DNA of 14,216 nt from JBBSHE01 sp038253325 (lineage in GTDB: Bacteria > Actinomycetota > Actinomycetes > Propionibacteriales > Nocardioidaceae). Both the position numbers and the translations under genes were made by a program. The stretch spans positions 1 through 14,216 of the forward strand of contig JBBSHE010000059.1 of NCBI GenBank assembly GCA_038253325.1, read 5' to 3'. Shown here piece after piece: positions 1-6,375 of the stretch; position 1 is the stretch's first letter; the number at the start of each line of letters is the position of its first letter. Below the pieces are notes generated by a model that was not told where the DNA came from, did no database searches, and saw only the letters and a list, made by a program, of their open reading frames with translations.

Positions 1-262
1 ACCGTGCGCCAATACCGCGCGACACTTCGGACGCAAACCCCCACGGAGCGCGATCGGCCCGGACGTCCGAAGAACCGTGCGCAATACCGCGCGATAACTC
101 GGACGCAAACCCCCACGGAGCGCGATCGGCCCGAACGTCCGAACAACCGTGCCCACCGACGACTACGTCCGAACAACCGTGCGCAATACGGCGCGATGCT
201 TCGGACGCAAGGAGGGGAGCGCGGAAAACTCGGACGCAACACCTGCAGCGATCGGCCCGAAC
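1..262. repeat. Degenerate tandem array of ~72-bp units with nested dyads
   Basis: Units begin near 1, 74, 146 (shortened to about 30 bp) and 176. TCGGACGCAA occurs four times (27-36, 99-108, 201-210, 230-239) and GCGATCGGCCC three times (50-60, 122-132, 248-258). Two units carry an outer dyad CGTCCGA / TCGGACG with exactly 28 nt between the arms (64-70 with 99-105, and 166-172 with 201-207). Around its centre is an inner dyad of GCGC, 6-7 nt, GCGC (79-92, 181-194, and a variant at 6-20). The array starts at or before the window edge and lies on the 3' side of tRNA-Leu. An open frame crosses it but continues into the tRNA, so I treat the array as non-coding. No function is known to me. Confidence 0.8.
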
Positions 263-281
263 GTGGAAGCGCGGGTCTCGG

Positions 282-365
282 TGCGCGAGGGGGGAGTTGA
301 ACCCCCACGCCCTTTCGGGCACACGGACCTGAACCGTGCGCGTCTGCCTGTTCCGCCACTCGCGC
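282..365 (-). tRNA. tRNA-Leu (anticodon CAG)
   Basis: Read on the minus strand from 365, the sequence folds as a class II tRNA. The 7-bp acceptor stem is GCGCGAG with CTCGCGC and the discriminator base is A. The D-arm loop is typical of Leu (AACAGGCAGA). The anticodon stem CACGG/CCGTG holds the loop TTCAGGT, giving anticodon CAG at 329-331. A long variable arm pairs GCCC with GGGC around GAAA, and the T-arm is GGGGG/CCCCC around TTCAACT. The length is 84 nt. CCA is not fully encoded (the genome reads CCG after the discriminator), so the tail must be added enzymatically. It is divergent from fhaA. A tRNA-Leu beside fhaA also occurs in mycobacteria, as far as I recall. Confidence 0.96.
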
Positions 366-410
366 AGTGACCCGTACGACGCGGGCGTCCCGGTCGTCGG
401 AGGACGAGGA

Positions 411-416
411 AGCCTA
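411..416 (-). promoter_or_regulatory. Possible -10 element for tRNA-Leu
   Basis: On the minus strand this reads TAGGCT, matching TANNNT, about 45 bases upstream of the mature tRNA 5' end. No convincing -35 hexamer is visible at 16-18 bp, so this is a weak call based on position and the -10 match only. Confidence 0.25.
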
Positions 417-553
417 GCACGCAACCCGCGACCGCCCGACCGCCCTTGCGGCCGCGTACGCCGGTCGGCCAGCACGCGAAGTGACCGCACGAGCCCGGAT
501 CACCGACGGTGCCTTCCTCGACGCGGATGACAAGTCCGCGCAATGCCTCAGGC

Positions 554-559
554 TACGAT
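554..559 (+). promoter_or_regulatory. Possible -10 element of the fhaA-pknB operon
   Basis: TACGAT matches TANNNT, about 80 bp upstream of the fhaA start, in the gap between the divergent tRNA-Leu and fhaA. A -35-like ATGACA lies at 527-532, but its 21-bp spacing is too long for a standard vegetative promoter. The whole 366-640 gap holds no other convincing gene. Confidence 0.3.
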
Positions 560-640
560 CGAAGCACTCGTCGAGCGGGTCAGCGCTCGTCGTTGGCATG
601 CCGTCGACGGGCACAACCAGTGCAACGGAGGGAGGTGACC

Positions 641-1375
641 GTGGGAGTCTTGCAGCGCTTCGAAGAGCGACTCGAGCACATGGTCACCGGCGCCTTCGCG
701 CGGACATTCCGGTCCGCGGTGCAACCGGTTGAGATCGCTGCGGCCCTCCAGCGTGAGGTGGACAACTCCGCCCAGATTCTCAGCCGTGACCGCCGGCTCG
801 CGCCGAACCACTTCACGATCGAGTTGTCGGCGGCCGACTACGAGCGGCTGTCGGCGTACGGCGAGACGTTGTCGCAGGAGCTCGCCACGATGCTCCACCA
901 GCATGCCGCCGACCAGCACTACGTGTTCGCGGGACCGCTGGCGATGACGTTCAACCAGGCCGACGACATGACGACCGGACGGTTCCGCGTACGCAGCACC
1001 GCCTCGGCGAATGTCACCGCAAACGCGCTGCCGGCACCCGATGTCCGGTCCGGTGACAGCGGCGTGCGGCTCGACATCAACGGCCAGCACTACGCCCTCG
1101 GCTCGTCCGGTCTCGTCGTCGGTCGCGGCACCGGCGTCGACGTCCGGGTCGACGACCCGGGGATCTCGCGGCGGCACGCGGAGTTCCGGCTCCAGCCCGG
1201 TGCTGACGGTTACCCGATGGTCAGCGTCCTGGACCTCGGCTCGACGAACGGAACGGCCGTCAACGGGCGAAGGGTCCAGCATGTGTCCCTGCGACCCGGA
1301 GACGTCGTCCAGATCGGTGGCACGAAGATCACCCTGCAACGCGCGTCGGACGCCCCGTCGGCGCAGGGTCGGTGA
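641..1375 (+). CDS. fhaA: FhaA-like protein: DUF3662 domain plus FHA phosphothreonine-binding domain
   Basis: This 244-residue cytoplasmic adaptor belongs to the Ser/Thr-kinase cell-wall cluster. Residues 1 to about 115 match the DUF3662 domain (start MGVLQRFEERLE), which is typical of FhaA. Residues 141-234 form an FHA domain with the phosphothreonine-binding signature G161-R162, S176, H179 and N203-G204. In mycobacteria FhaA binds phosphorylated MviN and so restrains peptidoglycan precursor export. I chose the GTG at 641 because it has GGAGG at 631-635 and reproduces the family N-terminus. An in-frame GTG at 635 and an ATG at 509 are less likely. The linker between the domains is only about 25-30 residues, so the protein is far shorter than the mycobacterial one (about 527 residues). 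It is the first gene of the operon. Confidence 0.93.
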   Translation: MGVLQRFEERLEHMVTGAFARTFRSAVQPVEIAAALQREVDNSAQILSRDRRLAPNHFTIELSAADYERLSAYGETLSQELATMLHQHAADQHYVFAGPLAMTFNQADDMTTGRFRVRSTASANVTANALPAPDVRSGDSGVRLDINGQHYALGSSGLVVGRGTGVDVRVDDPGISRRHAEFRLQPGADGYPMVSVLDLGSTNGTAVNGRRVQHVSLRPGDVVQIGGTKITLQRASDAPSAQGR

Positions 1376-1378
1376 CCG

Positions 1379-1858
1379 ATGTCGCAGCTCACGTTGATGC
1401 TGATCCGCGTCGGCTTCCTCGCTCTGTTGTGGGTCTTCGTCCTCTCCGCCATCTCGGTGATCCGTACCGATCTGTTCGGTGAACGCGTCGACCCCAGGCG
1501 AGGGGGTGGTGCGCCCAAGGCGGCCAAGTCGGGCAAGCCGGCCAAGCCCTCCAAGCGGCGCCGTGGCGGCGGATCGCAGCTGGTCGTCACCGACGGGCCC
1601 AACGCCGGTGTCGCCGTTGCGCTCGAGGACCTGCCGATCCTGATCGGCCGCGGAGCCGACGCCACGATCAGGCTCGACGACGACTACGTCTCGACCCGGC
1701 ACGCGCGGTTCGTCCCGCACGAGGGTGACTGGTACGTCGAGGACCTGGGCTCGACCAACGGCTCGTACATCGGGTCGCAGCGGTTGAGTGCGCCCGTCCT
1801 CGTCAACGTCGGTACGCCCGTCCGGTTCGGCAAGACCGTCGTCGAGCTGAGGAGGTAG
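1379..1858 (+). CDS. fhaB: FhaB/FipA-like membrane-anchored FHA protein
   Basis: The protein has 159 residues. A single N-terminal membrane helix (about 5-27) is followed by a short basic, Lys/Pro/Gly-rich linker (38-64). A C-terminal FHA domain (about 66-158) carries the binding residues G90-R91, S105, H108 and N127-G128. Family knowledge: FhaB (FipA, CwsB region) is phosphorylated by PknA/PknB in mycobacteria and links kinase signalling to FtsZ/FtsQ and division. The ATG lies 3 bp after the fhaA stop, which implies translational coupling, and no strong ribosome site is visible. The length is normal for the family. Function is inferred from domain order and neighbours. Confidence 0.94.
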   Translation: MSQLTLMLIRVGFLALLWVFVLSAISVIRTDLFGERVDPRRGGGAPKAAKSGKPAKPSKRRRGGGSQLVVTDGPNAGVAVALEDLPILIGRGADATIRLDDDYVSTRHARFVPHEGDWYVEDLGSTNGSYIGSQRLSAPVLVNVGTPVRFGKTVVELRR

Positions 1859-1864
1859 GCGCGG

Positions 1865-3496
1865 GTGGCCCTGTACCTGCGCGTCGCCGCCATCTCCGAT
1901 GTCGGCCGGATCCGGAAGAAGAACGACGACTCCGGCTACGCCGGCGTCCACCTCATCATGGTCGCCGACGGGATGGGCGGCGGGCCGGCCGGTGACCTCG
2001 CCTCCGCGGCGGCCGTCCAGTCGATGCGGACGCTCGACACCCAGCCGAGCAGCGACGACCTGCTGGGGATCGTCGCGGGCGGCGTGCACCGGGCGAACGA
2101 CCGGCTCGCGGGCCTGATCGACGACGACCCCGCCGTCGACGGGATGGCGACCACCGTCACCGCCGCGCTGTTCGACGGTGAGCGCATCGGCGTGGCCCAC
2201 ATCGGTGACTCCCGCGGCTACTTCTACCGCGACGGCGAGCTGGCGACCCTCACCGTCGACCACACCTGGGTCCAGACCATGGTCGACGAAGGCGAGCTCA
2301 GCCCCGAAGAGGCGAAGGTCCACGCGCACCGCAACGTGATCGTCAAGATCCTCCAGGGGCGCACCGCCGACCAGCCAGACCTGAGCGTCCACGAGGTGCG
2401 GGCGGGCGACCGGATCCTGCTGTGCAGCGACGGACTGACTGCGGTCGTCGACACCGACCGGATCGAACGCGTGATGGGTCTGACCAACATCGAGCAGGTG
2501 GCCAGTGAGCTCACCCAGCTGGCGTTGGACGGTGGCGCGCCCGACAACGTCACGGTGGTCGTCGCCGAGGTGCTCGACGAGGAGCCGCCGGCCGCCCGGC
2601 CGGTCGTCGTCGGCGCGGCAAGCGAGCCCGACGGCCCGCTGAGCCGGCTGCGACAACGTGCAGCGCGGCTGAAGGACACCGGCGAGCTCCCGGTCGTCGT
2701 CGGCGACGACAGCGAAGATCTTCGGTACGCACCCCGTCCCCCCCGACGCTTCCGCTGGCTGCGCCGACTGGCCGTCGCGGTGGCGGTTGTGCTCGTCGTC
2801 GGTGGGCTCGCCGTCGTCGGCTACCGCTGGACCCAGCAGCGCTACTACGTCGCCGACGACGTCGGCCACGTCGCGATCTTCAAGGGCGTCCAGGCCGACC
2901 TTCCGGGCGTGTCGCTGTCGAGCCTGTACGAACGCGAGCCGCTGCTGTTGTCGCAGCTTCCCAGCTACCGGCGAGACCAGGTGATCGACGGGCTGCCGGC
3001 CGACAACCTCGACCAGGCCAGGGTCATTGTCGCCAACCTCCGCGGCTTTGCTCAGAGCTGCGCGCGACAGTCGGCCCGCGCAACAACGACGACCGCGACG
3101 TCGACGCCGGTTACGTCGCGGACGCGAACGACGGCGACGAAGACCAGGTCGTCGACGACCAAGGCCGGTTCGAGGACCGGCACGTCGACCAAACGACCGA
3201 CCGGCACCTCGACAAGGCAACCCACCGGTCACCCCACGACCGCCACCACCAAAGGCGCGCCATCGTCCACCGGCACGACACCCAGTCGCTCGACGCCAAC
3301 GACCGGCTCGACGCCAACGACCGGCCCGTCTGGAGACGGCTCGAGCGAGTGTGCCGGGGCGACACCGATCACCACGCCGACATCCTCGGGGTCGACGAGC
3401 GGGCCGAGCGGCCCTTCGACGCCGACCGGGTCCACCATCGGCTCGGGCCGCCCGTCTGGGACGAAGACGCCCAGCACGAAGGTGACGAAGCGATGA
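1865..3496 (+). CDS. pstP: PstP, PP2C-type Ser/Thr protein phosphatase with a Thr-rich extracellular tail
   Basis: PstP removes phosphates placed by PknB on itself and on cell-wall and division proteins. Residues 1-236 are a PP2C domain with the metal-binding and catalytic motifs RKKND (D21), ADGMGG (34-39, D35), GDS (114-116), SDG (188-190) and DN (227-228). A cytoplasmic linker (237-298) leads to a membrane helix at about 301-320. A small extracellular domain (321-402) follows, then a 141-residue Thr/Ser/Pro/Gly-rich basic tail (403-543). GTG 1865 has GGAGG at 1851-1855, inside the end of fhaB. The total of 543 residues is close to the mycobacterial length (about 514). The stop overlaps the rodA start (ATGA). 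The tail DNA contains tandem repeats (see 3176-3223 and 3289-3324). Confidence 0.96.
   Translation: MALYLRVAAISDVGRIRKKNDDSGYAGVHLIMVADGMGGGPAGDLASAAAVQSMRTLDTQPSSDDLLGIVAGGVHRANDRLAGLIDDDPAVDGMATTVTAALFDGERIGVAHIGDSRGYFYRDGELATLTVDHTWVQTMVDEGELSPEEAKVHAHRNVIVKILQGRTADQPDLSVHEVRAGDRILLCSDGLTAVVDTDRIERVMGLTNIEQVASELTQLALDGGAPDNVTVVVAEVLDEEPPAARPVVVGAASEPDGPLSRLRQRAARLKDTGELPVVVGDDSEDLRYAPRPPRRFRWLRRLAVAVAVVLVVGGLAVVGYRWTQQRYYVADDVGHVAIFKGVQADLPGVSLSSLYEREPLLLSQLPSYRRDQVIDGLPADNLDQARVIVANLRGFAQSCARQSARATTTTATSTPVTSRTRTTATKTRSSTTKAGSRTGTSTKRPTGTSTRQPTGHPTTATTKGAPSSTGTTPSRSTPTTGSTPTTGPSGDGSSECAGATPITTPTSSGSTSGPSGPSTPTGSTIGSGRPSGTKTPSTKVTKR
3176..3223 (+). repeat. Imperfect 24-bp direct repeat inside pstP
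   Basis: Two adjacent 24-bp copies (3176-3199 and 3200-3223) encode TGTSTKRP and TGTSTRQP in the extracellular tail of PstP. The unit is a multiple of three, so copy-number change keeps the frame. Confidence 0.75.
3289..3324 (+). repeat. Perfect 18-bp tandem duplication inside pstP
   Basis: Two identical 18-bp copies (3289-3306 and 3307-3324, starting CTCGACGCC) encode the repeated hexapeptide STPTTG in the Thr-rich tail. Perfect identity suggests a recent duplication. Confidence 0.85.
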
Positions 3497-4887
3497 GCAT
3501 CCTCGCCGCGCACCCCGTCCGGGCAGCCGCCGCGTTCGTGCCCCGCAAACGCCGGGTTGCCGAGCTGATGTTGCTGGTGATGGCTCTGGCCCTGGGGATC
3601 GGGTCGTACGCCCTGGTGGGGATCGGGATCACCAACAAGGTCCCGACCGACATGGTCGGCTATGCCGTCTTCTTCACCGGGTTCGCCTTCGGCTGTCACC
3701 TGGTCGTGCGCCGCTTCGCGTCGTACGCCGACCCGATCCTGCTGCCGATCGCGATCGCGCTCAACGGCATCGGGCTCGCGATGATTCACCGGATCGACGT
3801 CGGCCTCGAGGGGACCGGGTTCGGGCCCTATGCCCCGGCACAGTACCTGTGGACCGCCGTCTCGATCGTCGCGTTCGTGCTCACGCTGCTGGCGATCCGA
3901 GACCACCGTCGGCTTCAGGCATTCACCTACACGATGGGGTTCGCGGGGCTGGCGCTCCTGCTGCTGCCGCTCGTACCCGGGCTCGGTGTCAACATCAACG
4001 GGTCACGCATCTGGATCCACGCGGCGGGATACTCCTTCCAACCCGGAGAGGTCGCGAAGATCTGCCTAGCGATCTTCTTCGCCGGCTACCTCGTCCTCAA
4101 GCGCGACGCGCTCGCTCTCGCCGGTCACCGGTTCGCCGGGATCGACCTGCCGCGCGGCCGCGACCTGGGTCCGATCCTGTTCGCGTGGTTGATCAGCCTC
4201 GGCGTCCTCGTGCTGCAACGCGACCTCGGCTCGTCCCTGCTGTTCTTCGGGCTGTTCGTCGTACTGCTCTACGTCGCCACGGAACGCCCGAGCTGGCTGG
4301 TCGTTGGACTGGTGCTGTTCGTGGCCGGCGCATACCTGAGCTTCCTGTCGTTCGGTCACGTTCAGGAGCGGGTAAACGGTTGGCTTGACCCGTGGGCGAA
4401 CCGCGACCAGTTCTACCAGATCATCCAGGCACAGTACGGGCTCGGCTGGGGCGGGATTCTCGGGCGCGGATGGGGACTCGGGTCGCCGCAGCTGACGCCG
4501 TACTCGTGGTCCGACTTCATCGCCACGTCGCTCGGTGAGGAGCTGGGGTTGACCGGCCTGATGGCGATCATCGTCCTCTACGCCTTGATGGTGGAGCGCG
4601 GACTGCGGACGGCGCTGGTTTGTCGGGACACGTTCGGCAAGCTGTTGTCCGTCGGGCTGTCGGTCGCGCTGGCCCTCCAGGTCTTTGTCGTGGTCGGTGG
4701 CGTGACCCGGCTGATCCCGCTCACCGGCCTGACGACGCCGTTCTTGTCGTACGGCGGGTCTTCACTGCTCGCGAACTGGGTGATGATCGCGTTGCTGATG
4801 CGGATCAGCGACCAGGCCCGGAGACCGCCGCCCGACATCACGAGCCCGGCCCCGGATGACGTGACCCAGGTGGTGAGCCTGCGATGA
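3493..4887 (+). CDS. rodA: RodA/FtsW-family SEDS peptidoglycan glycosyltransferase
   Basis: This 464-residue polytopic membrane protein polymerises lipid II into glycan strands and pairs with the class B PBP encoded next. Hydrophobic segments run from about residue 24 to 437, consistent with the family's roughly 10 or more helices. SEDS signatures are FQPGE (182-186), the extracytoplasmic GWLDPW (296-301, with the conserved Asp D299), DFIATSLGEELG (341-352) and PLTGLTTPFLSYGGSS (409-424). The ATG at 3493 overlaps the pstP stop by ATGA. The frame is open upstream to an ATG at 3349, but that lies inside pstP and adds a non-family extension, so I rejected it. The short cytoplasmic tail (440-464) is Pro/Asp-rich. 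In this cluster the protein is normally called RodA rather than FtsW. Confidence 0.96.
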   Translation: MSILAAHPVRAAAAFVPRKRRVAELMLLVMALALGIGSYALVGIGITNKVPTDMVGYAVFFTGFAFGCHLVVRRFASYADPILLPIAIALNGIGLAMIHRIDVGLEGTGFGPYAPAQYLWTAVSIVAFVLTLLAIRDHRRLQAFTYTMGFAGLALLLLPLVPGLGVNINGSRIWIHAAGYSFQPGEVAKICLAIFFAGYLVLKRDALALAGHRFAGIDLPRGRDLGPILFAWLISLGVLVLQRDLGSSLLFFGLFVVLLYVATERPSWLVVGLVLFVAGAYLSFLSFGHVQERVNGWLDPWANRDQFYQIIQAQYGLGWGGILGRGWGLGSPQLTPYSWSDFIATSLGEELGLTGLMAIIVLYALMVERGLRTALVCRDTFGKLLSVGLSVALALQVFVVVGGVTRLIPLTGLTTPFLSYGGSSLLANWVMIALLMRISDQARRPPPDITSPAPDDVTQVVSLR

Positions 4888-6347
4888 ACCGTCCCATCAG
4901 GACGCTCGCCATCGGGTGTCTCGCGCTGTTTCTCCTGCTGCTGCTCAACATCACCTACATCCAGGGCTGGCGCGCCGACAGCCTCAACGCCCAGGCGCAG
5001 AACACCCGCGCCCGCAACGCCGACTGCTCGCGCAAGCGGGGACCGATCCTCGTCAACGGCGAGTCCGTCGCCCGAAGCGTGCCGTCGCACGACAACCTCA
5101 AGTTCGTCAGGCGCTACCCCCAGGGACGGATGTACGCGCCCGTCACCGGCCGCTTCTCGTGTCAGCTGCTGACCACCGGTGTCGAGTCCTCGGAGAACAG
5201 CGTGCTGTCCGGGAGCGACCAGAGCCTGTTCGTCAGCCGGGTCATCGACCTGTTCGGGAACAAGCAGCAGCAGGGCGGCAGCGTCTTGTTGACGATCAAC
5301 CCGAAGGTGCAGAAGGCGGCGTACGACGGGCTCCAGTCACTGCCCGGCAACGCCCAGGGCGCGGTCGTCGCACTCGACCCGCGCACCGGCGCTGTCCTCG
5401 CCATGACGAGCACACCGTCGTACGACCCGAACACCCTGTCGGGCCACAACTACAAGGCCGCGGTCAAGCAGTACAAGAGGCTCAACAAGCGACCCGACCG
5501 GCCGTTGATCAACCGGGCCGCCCAGGAGATCCTCCCCCCGGGATCGACGTTCAAGCTCGTCGTCGCGGCGGCCGCGCTCCAGCACGGCTATTCGCCCGAC
5601 ACCGTCGTCCGCGGCGGCAGCAGTCTCGACCTGCCCCAGACGACGCACCAGATGACGAACGAGAACGGCGGAAACTGCGGCGGTGACAAGATCACCTTGA
5701 CCCAGGCTCTGGCCGTGTCGTGCAACGTCTCGTTCGCAGACCTCGGTTTGAAGCTCCGGGCGGACGACAGGAACATCGTCGGTGACCAGGCCAAGCTGTT
5801 CGGGTTCGGCGAGACCTATCTCGACGAGCTCCCGATGGCCAAGAGCGTCTACCCCAGCGGGATCGACATCCCGCAGACGGCGTTCGCGTCGATCGGCCAG
5901 TTCGACGTGGCGGCGACACCGTTGCAGATGGCGATGGTGGCCGCGGCGATCGCCAACGGAGGCGACCTGATGAAGCCGTACCTCGTTGCCGAGGAGCGCA
6001 CCCCGGACCTGAAGCTGTTGCGGAGGGCCGAGCCGCAGATGCTGCACCAGGCGATGTCCTCGCAGGCTGCCGACCAGCTCACCCAGATGATGGTCGACGT
6101 CGTCCAGCAGGGGACGGGTACGCCCGTGCAGATCCCCGGCGTCTCCGTGGCCGCCAAGACCGGGACCGCGAACTCGGCACCGAACCGGCCTCCGTACGCG
6201 TGGATCGTGTCGTTCGCGCCTGCGGACAACCCGCAGGTCGCCGTCGCCGTCCTCGTCCAGCAGAGCGCGACAAACCGGGGGGAGATCGCCGGCGGTACGC
6301 TCGCCGGTCCGGTCGCCGTCAACGTCATCAAGGCCGTCGTCCAATGA
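4884..6347 (+). CDS. pbpA: PbpA, class B penicillin-binding protein (D,D-transpeptidase)
   Basis: The protein has 487 residues. An N-terminal signal-anchor helix (about 8-26) is followed by a short dimerisation/pedestal region (30-130) and a transpeptidase domain (about 155-487). Active-site motifs are S221-T-F-K224 (SxxK, nucleophile Ser221), S279-C-N281 (SxN) and K425-T-G427 (KTG). It cross-links peptidoglycan and works with RodA, whose stop codon overlaps its ATG by 4 bp. In mycobacteria PbpA is needed for septation and is a PknB substrate. C265 and C280 sit near the SxN motif, where a disulfide is known in the mycobacterial protein. Length is typical. Nothing is missing from the catalytic set, so it should be an active beta-lactam target. 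Confidence 0.97.
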   Translation: MNRPIRTLAIGCLALFLLLLLNITYIQGWRADSLNAQAQNTRARNADCSRKRGPILVNGESVARSVPSHDNLKFVRRYPQGRMYAPVTGRFSCQLLTTGVESSENSVLSGSDQSLFVSRVIDLFGNKQQQGGSVLLTINPKVQKAAYDGLQSLPGNAQGAVVALDPRTGAVLAMTSTPSYDPNTLSGHNYKAAVKQYKRLNKRPDRPLINRAAQEILPPGSTFKLVVAAAALQHGYSPDTVVRGGSSLDLPQTTHQMTNENGGNCGGDKITLTQALAVSCNVSFADLGLKLRADDRNIVGDQAKLFGFGETYLDELPMAKSVYPSGIDIPQTAFASIGQFDVAATPLQMAMVAAAIANGGDLMKPYLVAEERTPDLKLLRRAEPQMLHQAMSSQAADQLTQMMVDVVQQGTGTPVQIPGVSVAAKTGTANSAPNRPPYAWIVSFAPADNPQVAVAVLVQQSATNRGEIAGGTLAGPVAVNVIKAVVQ

Positions 6348-6375
6348 TATGCCACCTGGTCAGAAAGGCCTCCGA

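Noticed and set aside
1..262. CRISPR array
   Set aside because: Units are contiguous 72-bp degenerate repeats without unique spacers, and no cas gene is present.
221..262. Rho-independent terminator for tRNA-Leu
   Set aside because: A short T-run on the minus strand (224-227) exists, but no stable stem directly precedes it.
4..300. 98-codon open frame across the tandem array
   Set aside because: The peptide is just the translated repeat, it ends inside tRNA-Leu, and no ribosome site precedes it.
548..3232. 894-codon open frame on the minus strand opposite fhaA, fhaB and pstP
   Set aside because: It is low-complexity Arg/Asp/Val-rich translation with no recognisable domain. The opposite strand carries three clear families. 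Such frames are expected antisense to GC-rich genes.
5337..6344. 335-codon minus-strand frame opposite pbpA
   Set aside because: It has Arg/Asp/Gly/Val-rich shadow composition, and pbpA with its full catalytic set occupies the other strand.
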